From: Heligmosomoides polygyrus polygyrus | Taxonomy: Eukaryota; Nematoda; Chromadorea; Rhabditida; Heligmosomidae | Assembly: GCA_947396885.1 (NCBI GenBank) | Contig: OX377201.1 | Span: 22,669,923 to 22,733,922, forward strand | Length of the DNA stretch: 64,000 bases | Direction of reading: 5' to 3' | Shown here: positions 21,892 through 33,145 of the stretch, one piece after another | Layout of the letters: the number at the start of each line of letters is the position of its first letter | Position numbering within the stretch: position 1 is the first letter of the stretch | Notes under the pieces: model-generated | Databases searched by the model: none | What the model saw: the letters and a program-made list of their open reading frames with translations, nothing else | What the model was told of the DNA's origin: nothing | Made by a program: the position numbers and the translations under genes

Positions 21892-24800
21892 TTAGTAGTG
21901 AACAAACATCGGAGGAGGTGGCATGGGCGCATTCATCACTGGAGGTGGCGCTTGTTGGACATCATTCTCGTTCACTCGTGAGTCAATTCGGAACGCCACC
22001 TGAAAAAGAGCTCACTTAGTCTACCTGCTATTAGGTTGTAACGAAATAAATGGCACTGAACCACTGTAAATTTAAACAGTTAATATCTCGGCTTGTAGGC
22101 AAGTTTCTTAATCGAAATAAAAACCTTCTGATTCTACACATCTTTGCCAACGTGGCACAAGCTTTTTTATCCCAGTAGCGTAAAAATCAGAAGTTCTGGA
22201 ATTGACGAAATCTTCGAAGGCACTTTCGGCATCCTGTTGGTATTTGAATATTTTCCCTACCAAGAAGTCGCCAAGATGCTTGAAGAAATGGTAGTCTGTT
22301 GGGAGAGGTCGGGAGAAAACGGAGGATGTGGTAGAGTTCCAATGCTCAGCTCATTCAATTTCTGCAACGTCATTCGTGCTACATGGGGGCGAGCATTGTC
22401 GTGCAGAAGGAGATCTCGCCTTCGGTTTACCAAGGCCGGCCGGATATCCTTCAACCTTTTCATCATTTCTTCAATTTCAATGCAGTACTTCTCTGCCGTG
22501 ATGGATTCATCGGGAGGGAGGCAGCTGTGGTGAATAATTCCCAGAGAACACCACCATACTGTCACCATTACTTTCTTTTGGTGCAATTCCGGCTTCGCAA
22601 AAACCTTGAGGCTCTCATCGCTGTCCACCCACTGTGCCGATCGTCGCCTGTTGTCGTACATTATCCATTTCTCGTCACAGGTTACGATGCGATCAAGGAA
22701 TGGGTCCGTTTCGTTCCGTGGAAGCAGTGCAGACGAGATCTCATATCGTCGGCTTCTTTGCTCCTCAGACAGCTCGTGAGGCACCCGTCTTTCCAGCTTT
22801 TTGGTCTTTCCAATTTCCTTCAGATGCCGGGCAGCTGTGTTGTGACTGACGCCAAGAACCTTCGCTATCTCCCTGGTACCTTTGTGTGGATCCTCCTCTA
22901 CCACATCTCTCAGCTTGCCCTCATCAACATCACTATGCCTCCCACGACCTTCATGTTCTTCCAAGCTCTCATCTCCATTCCGGAACATCTGATACCAACG
23001 GTAAGCCGTCCGAATTGTGGAGCATCCTTGACCGAATGCGGCGTTGATCTTCTCGTCCGCCTCCTTAGCTGTAGTGCCCAGATTGAATTCATACAAGTAA
23101 ATGCCTCGGATACCCTTTTGTCCATCCGCAAAAAAGTCAATAAAACTCTCAAGTTTTCCCACTTTTACATAGAAAATTTGGTACTCACCGGTAGAGCAAA
23201 GTTTGCGCTTCTAAATGATATGCCACATGTTACAGTTTGTTCTTGATCGAACGCGTAAAGACGCGCCAAAGAATGGCGCGAGCCAGTGCCATTTAATTCG
23301 TTACAACCTAATGAACATTGCCACTACTGTACTTTCACCACTTCAGAGGTCGAGGAGAGGTCGAAAATGCTTCGGAAAAATCGTCCAGAGATTATTTGGG
23401 AGGCTGATCACGAAACTGACATCCGCTTTTCGTATTGCGCTGGAGTGTGGTAGGCTAGGTAGGTACGAGTGGCTAAGGTCACGGTCATGTTTAGCTCCTG
23501 AAAAACGTTCTTCAGCTTGAAGACGGGCAGTTCTTCTTGTCGCGGTCGTGCAACAATACCATTGATGCTTATACTGCTGTGTTTCGATTAAAACTTCGCT
23601 TGTCGAAGTTTCCCGCAAATATGTGCACCCTGTGAGACGTTCGCTGCGGGACCGCTTGGCTGCTGTCCCACTAGTGTATCTGCCCATTCTCTAAGATTGC
23701 TGATTCGTGATCACTAGCTCCATAGACGAGTTTTCGGCTAAATCGGTGATCATGACCTTAGTCACCCCACCTACCGTATCCTACCGTACTCTAGCGTAAT
23801 ATGAAAAACGGATGTCAGGTTAGTAATCAGCACCACAAACGATTGCCTTGGACGACGTTTGGGCGAAATCGATGGTTATTACCTTAACAGCCTTGCAATT
23901 ATTCATCCGTACCTACCGTAATCGGCCGAAATTTCAAAAACAGATGCCAGATTCGTGATCAGCATCCCTGAGCAAGGTTTAGGTGAGCAAAAAAAAAAGT
24001 CGACCTCTCCTCCTCTACCTCTGGAGCCGTGGAAGTACAATGACACCGAACACTAAGTTACAAACGTTGAATTCTGAAGCATGGCGCAATCACTTGATTC
24101 ATGAAAAATAAGCAAAAGAATTATACCTGTAAGAAAAACTGCTTTGTGTCCTTATTCCACATCGTCCAGAACTTCTCAGATTTATCAACTTCCCTTAAAC
24201 AAACCGATAGCATCAAGACCATCAAGAAAATTAGCTTTCTAGCACTTCACCGTCTGCTGTTAAAACTTTCACTACAAAAGCTATCACCGTTGATATTTAC
24301 GAAAAAAATCGCAATTAAAATAATGGGCCTTATGTTTCTGCAAAGATAGAAACGATTCAGTACGGAACTCCTGGAAACCCGATAAATTTTCTCATCTTTG
24401 TTGCTGAACTTAACGACTGTATCACGCGTGATCTATAAACTAACGTCAGCGATTGGTTCGGCATTACCAAAGCTACAAAAATCGATTGGACGCTGCAGGC
24501 GAGCGATTTTTATAGTTTTCGCAACGCCATACCAGCGAACAACTGACGTATAAATCCCGCGTTGCTCTTCATCAAACCCTACCTGGACGGAATCTTGAAT
24601 CCGATTGTCTCGTAAGGCTCGGCGGCAAATAGAAGATACTGCCACCTAGAACAAGTGTCGTAAAAAGATTTATATAAATAAAAAAAGGGGACAAACCTCT
24701 TATCTGGAGGCTGAATCTTCTGCTCGTATGCCGACATGAAGCGATGCCTCGGTTGAACGCCATCAGCGATCTCTGGATAGTCTATTTGAAATAGAAGCGC

Positions 24801-27800
24801 TTGTTGGCCAGTAGACGGATCTCGCTCACGTGTGACCTGCAAGGAATGAACTCTAATGCAAGTAGTATTTACAGAGGCGCTCCACTGTGCTTGATTAGTC
24901 GCTTTTCTGACACCACGCTCTAAAGTGTGATGTCACCCAGAACTAAACGAGCCATAAAGTGAGCCATGAAGGTGCCAGGTAACGACAAGAAATGCTTAAG
25001 CCGCGGCTAATTGAACCGAGGGATCTCGGAAGAACAGCTGAACACCCACCAATGACCTGGTCATATTTCTCAAGCCCTGGAGACGAGGTTTGACACTTTC
25101 GTGTCCAGCTAGTGCTCAAATCCTCTGGACTAGTATGCTACGCGACAGAAGCAGGCAAGCAGCCCTACCAATAAACGCCTCCTATGAACGGATCTCCGTC
25201 GGCAACTCACCGATTCAGATATGTTCGGTTTTGTAGATACACACCAGAAAAGGGTTTGAAACGTAGACCTGAACGGCGGTAGTCAGTCAAGTCACGAAGG
25301 CAGAATCTCCACCCTCCATTTGGCATACAGGCTCGCTTCTTCTTTGCGAATTCGTTAACCCTAACAGCAGAGAACCTTCAAAATTTGCGGTGGAATCCCC
25401 GTAGCAAGAGAATACTTAAATCAGACACATGTCTAGTTGTTCACCTTACGTGGTTCACGCGGATCCATGCCGTAAAGGTAGAGGTTTCGATCCATGAAGG
25501 AGTCGTCAAGAGTTCGGTTTCCACTGGTATCGGTTATCGGTTTGTTTTTCTCGGTAGTTTCCCAGGTAAACTTTCTCGGTAGTTTCCGAGGTAACGAGGT
25601 AAACCTCTACCCCTGCGCCACAAAGAGGTTTGTACTTCCGCTTGCGCGATCTAACAAATGCCAGTGTTTTTTTTTTACCTTGCATGCGGCTGCAATTCCT
25701 CATTAGAAATTGAGGACTCCTTACTGATCTAAAGTGTGATTTAGATTTCTTCCTCGTAAGATGAGAAACTTATCGCAGGGTAAGTAGGCCACAAGGCGAA
25801 CGCGCGAAATTTTAAGGACCACTCAAAATATTTTAGTTGCGAGTGGACCAAATACAATTTTAACAAGTGAGTCAATTTTCTAGAAATCACTAAACCATCT
25901 TCTAAATTTGCAAAATAAAAACTTCGGCTTTATGGACAGCAGAAGAAACACTAACCTTGTAACCTGGTCGTCCGATCTTAACGAACTTCCGCAGCTCAAC
26001 CTTCGGCTGTGCAGGAGCTGGCAGAAACGGTTGTTCTTGCGCTTCTTTTGCCGCTCTCCTTGCCAAATTGGACTGATGCTTCTTGCCCTGCGTATGAGCA
26101 AGGTAGGAACCTAAAGTTTCAATAATGCGACTGATTTCTCAATAAATGATACATATGCCTGCTTGGTACAAGGCAGATTTAATTCCTTCAATTCTACGTA
26201 ACACGGCTACAATGGGGAATCTCTACATTTACGTTTTGAGTTACAAGGACGGCGTTTCAAATTAATCGGAAGCAGGTATGGTTGAAAAACGCTCACTGTA
26301 GACGAATTTCAAATAGGAAGGCTCTGTATGCCGTTATACTGTCTCATGCGTAGCTCCAACGTTAATGAACGAGGAGAACGGTATGAAAGACGACGAGCTA
26401 GGAGGCGAGAAGCTACATGGGACGCTTTCGAACCTCGCCAATAGGCTACATACCAACTGGCGGATACGGACCGCCGAACAAAAATTTAACACCTCTTCCT
26501 GCGCATTGCTATGCATCGGAGACGTGAGTCGACACTGTTCCAAAGTCAGCGATGCTAAACCCCCGTGCTCCCGCCGCCGAGCGACTAGATGCTATGTATA
26601 CTAGCCAAATTGGCCTTTCACATGATTTGGCTATTACATACTGCATTGCATCGTTCGGCATTCGAGTAAAAGCTGTTTATGAGGCACACACAGAGTGTAG
26701 GAACGATGTCGTCTGAAAGTGCAGAGAACGAACTCAACAGCAAGCAGTCTTTCGCGGCTCAGACATGAGTAGTACGTCTCATCTCTATGCCGCACGGCGG
26801 GGCGTGATGGTTGTCATAGCTATCGATTTTTCACGCCGTCCGGCAGCTCCGCATCGCTTTTATACTCTCCCGCCTTTGAACACATTTTTCGCAATTCTGG
26901 ATTACGGTGCTCGCGATAGCGTCGCTGAAAAGAAGGACAGCAGACTTGGTGTGGAGTCGGAGACTTCACCATCGGGGGTGAATCATTTTGCTGTGTCCTT
27001 CTATCTTGGTTCCCCAAGGGTGCATCTCTGGGTCGGGAGATGTGAGGTCATTCTTGGAACGTATGAGGAGTGATACCTCTTGCCTGTTAAAAAGTTATGC
27101 GTGGACAAAAAGATGGTGTCCAGTGACACCATCTTTTTGTCCACGCATAACTGTCCTGGAAATGTGATGTATGAGGCAGATTTTTGCAACTTCATAGGTG
27201 GGTTTCTCGAAGCTCTACCGAATGGGCGTTATTGACATGAGTATTTACTTAAGGTACGGTTTTCCGATAACACTGATCGAGCTCCGTTGTTAACTGAGTT
27301 TGTAGGGCCTTTCGCGCCGTCGATTCATCACACTCGAACTTCTGTGGCGCTTCAGCAGTAGTTTGATACGGGCCGCTCTCGACCAACCGCGGACTCCCTT
27401 TTAATCGCATCATCCTGTATTCCTTCCACATCTGGCAGGTTCACTATAGCCGAAGCAAGCTTCGATGTTCTGATGCTACAACGCATGTGTAATCGTGTCT
27501 AGGGCTTGGGGCGCGCTCACTCAACATAAAGCCGGCCGTATGGGCACAGTGTCCATTCGAGCAGTTGTGCTTTCTCCCGAGCGGTCGGGAATCAGCCTAC
27601 TCTTGTCAGCAGCCGAGTAATCGGCAGCTAAACCGACTGAAGTCTCCCTCAGACCGGCAGAGTCCCCCGAGCATCATAACCAAGTACCGGAAAGGATTCT
27701 GGGAACCCGGAGAGGCGTTTACCTCCCCGCCGACCTTGCGTCCAACGGGGAAGCCAGCGCATACGTTCGTTAGCGTCGCCGCTAACAGAGTCATCGCTCA

Positions 27801-27907
27801 AGGGTGCACTCCCTGCCCAGCTGATCTAAGTCCCACTACACTCCGTGAACTAGCTAATGTCTGTCTTTCGACTCTCCATTCCGTGGCAGTGTAGCTAATC
27901 GGTAAGC

Positions 27908-27954
<47 letters not shown>

Positions 27955-30900
27955 TTGCTCTTCTTTGCCTGACAGGTTTGGTATAAATTTCTTTACCGCG
28001 ACCGACGTTTCGACGAACTCGTCTTTTTCAAGGTCTGAAAGAAGCTCGAAACGTTTGATCCTGCAGAGTTCATTGGGTCAGAAACGTCGCGTCCACCCTT
28101 ATACGAACAACATGTCCTTAAGGCCCGTTTATACTTCGTCGCGATGCGACGCGATCGATCAATTCGGCTCCATTGCGTGGCCATCGCGTCGCGCCGCGAC
28201 GAAGTATAAACGGGGCCTTAGGAGTGTTAAGAAGAAAGACCACATCCGCCCCCAACTAACTCACCGATATCCCACAAGTGCCAAGAAACCGGCTCAACTG
28301 GTCGCCATGGAGCAAGTGAGACATACTGGTCCGGTCATATATACTGCTCCGAGCACGGTGGTATTGAGAATGTATGCGAAGCAGTATACGACATCTCATA
28401 GCTCACACAAAGGGATAAATGGCAAGAATTCACTGGTAATGGAGATGCACTCGTTCCTGTTGTTCATGGATGGATTGCGCCTGTGAATCCAGAAGGCTTC
28501 AAGAGCTTTTCTGGTCCCTATTTCGCTCTCATGATACAACACTGTGCACTTCACATTAAAATCGTCACCAGAGTGGGCTTCCCTTCGGTGTTTTCCAAGC
28601 GGGGTTAACAAGCTTTGTTTCCTCTGTTCCTTAACGCGGATGCCCAGTAGCCTCCCAGTTTCCCCAATATATAATTCACCGCAGGTTGAACACTCTATCT
28701 GGTAAACGACGCCTTTCTGCGTGCAGTCTCCTGTTCTTCCATACGGACAAATCACGCAGTCTTGCGTTATACAATCGCGATCGTATAACCGATTGCGAAC
28801 AAGCTGACGTTTAATGTTGTCTCTCGGGATGTTTACCAGTACAACATCTGCATCCAAGCTCGCTCGCAACAGGCATTGACGTACAGCTGCAGTGACCTTA
28901 TCCGAAATGAAAGGCAGTGAAAGGCAAATTTTATTGCTAAACGCGTTAGCGTTGTGCCTGTGTTGCACACAGCTTCGTCGCACTTCGTACCCATTGAGGT
29001 TAGCTATCCTGCAGGCTAACATTCGGGACTCTTCGCGCTCCTCATCACCCGTACACATCCTAACTGCTGTTCTGAACATGTTGCGGAGCACAGCTCTCTT
29101 CACAGCTGAAGGATGGGCCGATTTTGCATGGATGATGATATTCTTGGAGCTGCCTTTGCGGTACCATTTCACACTGTACTGACCGTTTGTCACCTTAATC
29201 TGTGTGTTCAAAAAGGGTAACCAGCCTTCACACGGAACCTCTCGCGTGAACTTTATGTACTGTGATTGCGTGTTGAGAATGTTGAACAGCTCATCCATTT
29301 CGGACTGAGTTGTTGTTACGACACAGCAATCATCGATGTATCGGCAGTACATTATGGGTAGCCGTTCTATTACCGGTCGTTCAACTTTGCTCATAAAGCA
29401 AATTGCTAAAGCCGGGGCTGAACGTTGTCCCATAGCAAGTCCTCGAAGTTGCGAGAAGTATTTACCGGACCATTTGAAGATATTGCAGCCCAGGCATTCC
29501 TTGACAAGTATCATTATGTGTGACTTCCTTAAACCGAACGTAGTAATATTACCCTCGTGTTCGTCAAGCATTTCTGAGAGTGCCTGTAGAGCTGCAGTAC
29601 TATCAACGTTGGTGTATAAGGCAGTCACATCAAACGATTCAATTACACAACCTGGCTGGAATCTGCAAGAGCGCAAACGTTCCAGTAACTTCTCCATGTT
29701 TTACAAGTGTGATGGTGCAAAGTTGAGAAGCTGACCAACAATCCTGTTAAGGAACCAAGATATCTGATCGGATGGTCCGTCTACACAACTTATTATAGGC
29801 CGTATTTTGTATGTTCCTGCAGTCAATAAGCGTTTGTCTTCTTCAGACAATTTGTGTGCTTTAAGCAAGCTGTAGAACACAGGACACGCCGGCGTACTCA
29901 GCGTTAGTCTCTTTATAAGGCGTCTATCTATACCAGCCGATTTTCCAACCGACGACCATAATGTGTTTAATCTGCGACACTGCGAATGAAAAGCTTTCTC
30001 TGAAGTTTCGCGATAAACGCTGGAATCAGCAAGGTGGAGNNNNNNNNNNNNNNNNNNNNNNNNNNNNNNNNNNNNNNNNNNNNNNNNNNNNNNNNNNNNN
30101 NNNNNNNNNNNNNNNNNNNNNNNNNNNNNNNNNNNNNNNNNNNNNNNNNNNNNNNNNNNNNNNNNNNNNNNNNNNNNNNNNNNNNNNNNNNNNNNNNNNN
30201 NNNNNNNNNNNNNNNNNNNNNNNNNNNNNNNNNNNNNNNATATTGTAGTGTGCTGTGTTTGTGAACTGTCAACGAGCCAGAAGTACCGTTGAAGCTGTCG
30301 CGTACTGGTGCTTTACGAAGTCGGAACCATCTACTTTCAGATCGAAGCGATCACCTCTCAGGAAGTGAGTCATGAGCCGTCAGGCAGAAAGCCCGGTAAA
30401 GGATTTGATCCTCTCTGAGCCGGTCGGGAAAAGTTGTGTTCGGATGAATCTGCCGGCATAGCCGGCACGGGGGCCTGGCCAAGCTCCCTGTGTCAGAGTG
30501 TAGACCTCGTCACGATTCAATCATCCACTAGACACAAAGAGGTCACACCCATAACCGACGTAGCCGCCGCGGCGGGAGTGTAAAAGCCGTCTAAGGGGCA
30601 TCTGTCATGGGGCTCAATGCTGAGCATCAGCTGCCGCTCTGGGCCACGCAAAATGAAATCATGGAACTAATAAATATGAACAAATAAGAAAGAGCTCCTT
30701 ACCTTCGTTATTGTGGAGTGTTAGACACAATTTGCACTCATAGGTACCCAAGTGATTTCGCATGAAATACGGATCCTTCTGAAGATCTATGGTCTCCAAG
30801 GCGAGTTGCCTAAAGGAAAAGGAACCTTTAGCGAAGAAGCACCGAAATCCTTAACAAGGATGAAAAGTCGACGTTGACTAACCGTAACCGCTCCCTACGA

Positions 30901-30974
30901 TCCACTCCCGCATCGGCGGCAGAGGCCACACCACCTCCACCAGTTTTTCCTCCAGCTCTGTTCTGGAAGTCCAT
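21892..30974 (-). CDS. SF3A2: Splicing factor 3A subunit 2 (SF3a66), 7 exons, 243 aa
   Basis: Exons, in transcript order: 30974-30883, 30809-30703, 26110-25956, 24836-24697, 24645-24583, 24193-24127, 21999-21892; they total 732 nt with all phases consistent. The protein starts MDFQNRAGGKTGGGGVAS, followed by a matrin-type C2H2 zinc finger (YECKLCLTLHNNEGSYLAH..GKKH, about residues 55-78), a basic segment (NLARRAAKEA), then KFVKIGRPGYK, FQIDYPEIADG, PRHRFMSAYEQKI, WQYLLFAAEPYETI and FWTMWNKDTKQFFLQ. These match human SF3A2 almost residue for residue. SF3A2 is part of the SF3a complex of the U2 snRNP and helps recognise the branch point in the nucleus. The long proline-rich repeat tail of the human protein is absent; only about 36 residues follow FFLQ, ending in PPPPVMNAPMPPPP-like sequence. 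The ATG directly abuts a TTTTAG acceptor. Introns carry a mariner, a Penelope-like element and the assembly gap. The C. elegans counterpart is known to me as repo-1. Confidence 0.95.
22031..23311 (-). mobile_element. Mariner transposon, near-intact, 1.28 kb
   Basis: Terminal inverted repeats of about 28 bp begin TTAGGTTGTAACGAA (22031 onward) and end TTCGTTACAACCTAA (to 23311), differing at one or two bases. TA dinucleotides at the ends fit the mariner target. One transposase frame fills the interior. It lies in the last SF3A2 intron, on the same strand as that gene. Confidence 0.9.
22108..23162 (-). pseudogene. Mariner transposase with a single frameshift
   Basis: Residues 1-289 are open. 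The paired-like HTH region lies about 25-125 (STIRTAYRWYQMF, NTAARHLKEIGK), followed by the linker and the catalytic core TCDEKW (first Asp), WWCSLGIIH, and LLHDNARPH (second Asp). PPFSPDLS follows, and there one C is missing from a run (22301-22303), so the third Asp (PTDYHFFKHL) lies in the next frame, which continues to RWQRCVESEGFYFD and a stop at 22108-22110. Apart from that lesion, the D,D34D mariner transposase is complete at about 345 codons. Confidence 0.88.
23318..24042. repeat. Foldback repeat with GATCACGAATCTGACATCC units, copy 2
   Basis: It begins CCACTACTGTACTTTCACCAC and ends GGAGCCGTGGAAGTACAATG, inverted ends like copy 1. The internal units repeat in both orientations (GGCTGATCACGAAACTGACATCCG; CGATTTCGCCCAAACGTCG type). 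It sits beside the mariner in an SF3A2 intron. Confidence 0.65.
24970..25175 (+). mobile_element. Very degraded RTE 3' fragment
   Basis: GAACACCCACCAATGACCTG and the following 150 bases parallel the RTE 3' coding end ([12 protein letters not shown], then a LARD-type sequence), with many changes. No usable frame remains. Confidence 0.5.
26120..27092. other. SF3A2 intron, no gene seen
   Basis: Part of the 4.6-kb second intron of SF3A2. Short open frames exist on both strands, but none shows a domain I recognise. Confidence 0.4.
27093..27152. repeat. Perfect 28-bp hairpin with 4-base loop
   Basis: The left arm 27093-27120 (AGTTATGCGTGG ... GATGGTGTC) is exactly complementary to 27125-27152; the loop is CAGT. 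It has no coding content and no obvious flanking duplication. Confidence 0.9.
27490..27905 (-). repeat. GC-rich segment, possible Penelope-like terminal region
   Basis: It lies downstream of the Penelope-like ORF and just before a TA microsatellite. It is unlike the surrounding AT-rich intron in base composition. I recognise no gene; assigning it to the Penelope-like element rests on position only. Confidence 0.3.
27909..27951. repeat. (TA)n microsatellite
   Basis: About 20 TA units, adjoining the 3' end of the Penelope-like element. Confidence 0.9.
28118..28220. repeat. Palindromic MITE, copy B
   Basis: The ends read TTAAGGCCCGTTTATACTTCG and, inverted, CGAAGTATAAACGGGGCCTTA. The interior is rich in GCGACGCGAT. 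It is about 100 bp, the cleanest copy of the family, and is inserted in the Penelope-like 3' region. Confidence 0.75.
28396..30036 (-). pseudogene. Penelope-like RT plus GIY-YIG protein, one in-frame stop
   Basis: The frame is open from the gap edge (SSVYRETSEKAF ..) through KAHKLSEEDKRLL, YKIRPIISCVDGPSDQISWF and LLNFAPSHL, then an in-frame stop near 29702, then 433 codons from 29697. The latter contain the RT palm (ESFDVTALYTNVD), GLAMGQRSAPA, the catalytic YIDD (CRYIDDCCVV), and at the C-terminus the GIY-YIG domain (GVVYQIECSTCGELYIGETG) with H-x3-H-type residues after it (KHRREAHSGDDF). Such proteins mobilise the element by target-primed reverse transcription. Apart from the stop and the missing N-terminus, it looks little decayed. 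Confidence 0.85.
30040..30239. other. Assembly gap, 200 N
   Basis: Exactly 200 unknown bases, a size often used as a placeholder, so the real length is unknown. The upstream part of the Penelope-like element is probably hidden here. Confidence 0.99.
30240..30690. repeat. Unclassified GC-rich repeat-like segment, ending in AATAAATATGAACAAATAA
   Basis: Between the gap and SF3A2 exon 2. It contains small inverted motifs (GCCGGCATAGCCGGC) and GTTCGGATGAATC, and ends in an A-rich tail like a retroelement 3' end in plus orientation. No protein motif is seen; its relation to a known family is not established. Confidence 0.35.
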
Positions 30975-30984
30975 CTAAAACAAA
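30975..30984 (-). promoter_or_regulatory. Splice acceptor abutting the SF3A2 ATG
   Basis: The minus strand reads TTTGTTTTAG immediately followed by ATG, so an SL trans-spliced mRNA would have no native 5' UTR. No cis upstream exon is apparent. Confidence 0.6.
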
Positions 30985-30999
30985 GGCTGTTCAGTTGGC

Positions 31000-31940
31000 A
31001 ATTTCCGCAAAGGTCTGGCTAAGTCTCAATCAGGTATACCTCGTTCATAACACATCGCTCTCAAAAGACATAGTCGAGAAGAAAAAACTTATTTTATGTA
31101 TTGAATACGACAATTGAATCACCATCATCGATACGAAAGAAACAACGTGATCACAAAGAATTGTCAAATGGTTCATGAAAGGACCGCGGGACAACGCAGT
31201 GATAATGATGACAAACGAAAGAAGGCCATGTCGAGATCTACAACGAAGTAAGGAAACGTATGATACAAGTAATCACACCTAATGAAAGCAAGACGGCGAA
31301 GACGATGTATATGATGTCAGCACATCATCGAATTCAACTTACAATCAGGTTAAATATGTATAAATAATAACTGAAATGAGTGTAATACAGCTTGAGACTC
31401 GTTTGACAGCAAAAACAAAAGCTCAACGGGTTAGAATCCCCGACAACTGACCTTATTAGAAAGTAACGAAATTTACAAGCAATCACTGACAATTCGAAAC
31501 CTAGACACAGTGAAAGAGGATAAATCGGCAGTGACCAAGTGGCAGCAGTCGTTGTTATCCGGCGGGTTATTCGGTGATAAGAACTCGGCCCGCATTCACC
31601 TCCCAGGAATTAACGGTCGCGATTAGCTTCGACGGTAATTTTGAGCGATCCCATTTGTCTCTGCAACGCAATGCTTAAGCTTGACACGATGTGTTCACCA
31701 AACGGCTGATGCAGGTGGTGGAAAAATTTTTCTTTAGCTCTAGCTGAAGATTTTGACAAGGAGTACAACTGGTACACGTCGTGAACTGAAAAGTGAAGAC
31801 GAGGACCATTAAAAATTCATTTTCTCGTAGATGCTTGAGGATTTGGGATACACTTCGAAAGAAGCTGACAACTTTCGCAAGTTCGAAGAAAATTGTAGAC
31901 TTCACAATCAATTTACAACCTCCAATATTCATAGTGTCTC
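31000..31940. other. Spacer upstream of SF3A2, no gene seen
   Basis: AT-rich sequence between SF3A2 and the foldback repeat. No supported gene, RNA gene or full transposon. Confidence 0.4.
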
Positions 31941-31944
31941 AGCA

Positions 31945-33145
31945 ACTGACTACGTAGTCTGAACGGGAGGGGGACGACCTGTCTGAAAGCGGCGCGGGCA
32001 AAGACGCGGGACAGTGCCCGCGGAGCCAATTAGCATCGACTCGCGCCGTGACACCCGCTGCTTCGTAATGAACTAAGGCAGCACTCGCCAAGGAGATGAT
32101 GATGACCAAGCCGGCCACTGGAACCTGCAGATCGAACAGAATGGTGCAATTACAGTCGATAGAGTCAGGAGACATAGAGGGCTTGCAGTGGCAGTCCAGA
32201 AATTTGGACTGACGTAAACCCTACCATCACCTGCATTAGAATTTTGAGCTCCATCGAATGAGCCAGAAAAGAATCTCACTTCAATAGCCCTTAAATCAAT
32301 TTTTTTAGGCGCTGCTTATTTTTTCGTTAAATATCACTTTTGTTTATATCAATATTAAGTGCGAGGCATGCTTCCCGGCCAAATTACACGAAGGAGAGAG
32401 AATTTGTAGTGATTAAGGTCAACTGTCTTCTATAGGCGGTACCATTTGAGACGAATTAGTCCCGGAGAAATAAGAAAATTTCACAGCAACATGCCAAGGC
32501 ACGTCACTGGACTAGCAATTTGAAGTACTGCGTGGTAAAATTTACTATCGGTGAACATCAGATTTAGTGAGCTACCTAACGGAAGATATGTTATTCAATG
32601 TAAAGTTACATAGAAAAATCGCTTACGAAAAGGTTAAGAGATATCATGCTGAATCCGTTTAGACTTAAGTTAAAAAATATCTCGTCCACCTAGTTGGATT
32701 TCTTGAGCAGTTCTAGCCGGGAAACATGCCTCGCAGTTAATATTGATATAAACAAAAAGTGATATTTAACGAAAAATAAACAGTGTCTGAAAAAACTCGA
32801 TTCAAGGGTTATTAAAGCAAGATCATTTTCTGGCTTATTCGATAGAGCTCGAAATTCTAATGCAGGAGATGGTAGGGCTCACGTCAGTTCGAATTTCTGA
32901 ACTACCACTGCAAACCCTCTACGTCTCCTAGCTCCGTACCGATTGTAATGACAGCAAATCCGTTTGACCTTAGGCTCCCGTGGTCGTCTAGGTCATCGTC
33001 GCCTCCACGGCGCGGGCCACCTTAGCTCATCGGGAAGCGGCGGGTGTCACGGCGCGAGTCGACACTGAGTGGCTCCGCAGGCCTGTCTCGCGTTCTTTGC
33101 CCGCCCCGCTTTCCGGCAGATCGTCCCTAGTCTGAATTATCATAA
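31945..33145. repeat. Large imperfect inverted repeat (foldback), about 1.2 kb
   Basis: The left arm 31945-32375 reappears inverted at about 32715-33145. Matching blocks include GACACCCGCTGCTTC with GAAGCGGCGGGTGTC, ATTAGAATTTTGAGCTC with GAGCTCGAAATTCTAAT, and TTTATATCAATATTAA with TTAATATTGATATAAA. A unique centre of about 340 bp (32376-32714) separates them. It lies in the spacer between ATAD2 and SF3A2, and no ORF with motifs is present. Confidence 0.75.

Larger units (their letters stand above)
27955..30039 (-). mobile_element. Penelope-like retroelement, truncated by the assembly gap
   Basis: The minus strand carries a reverse transcriptase followed by a GIY-YIG endonuclease, the diagnostic order for Penelope-like elements. 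Downstream of the ORF lies a segment with GTCGAAACGTCGG (about 28000-28020), a type of motif seen at Penelope ends. The 5' part runs into the run of Ns at 30040. The element lies in the second SF3A2 intron in the same orientation as the gene. A palindromic MITE at 28118-28220 is inserted in its 3' region. Confidence 0.8.

Noticed and set aside
22383..23246. 287-codon plus-strand frame opposite the mariner
   Set aside because: It is the antisense of a recognised transposase and shows no motif of its own.
27249..27431. Minus-strand 60-codon frame resembling a mariner HTH (SGPYQTTAEA, FECDESTARKAL)
   Set aside because: The similarity covers only about 30 residues and no other mariner part or inverted ends were found nearby; too weak to list as an element.
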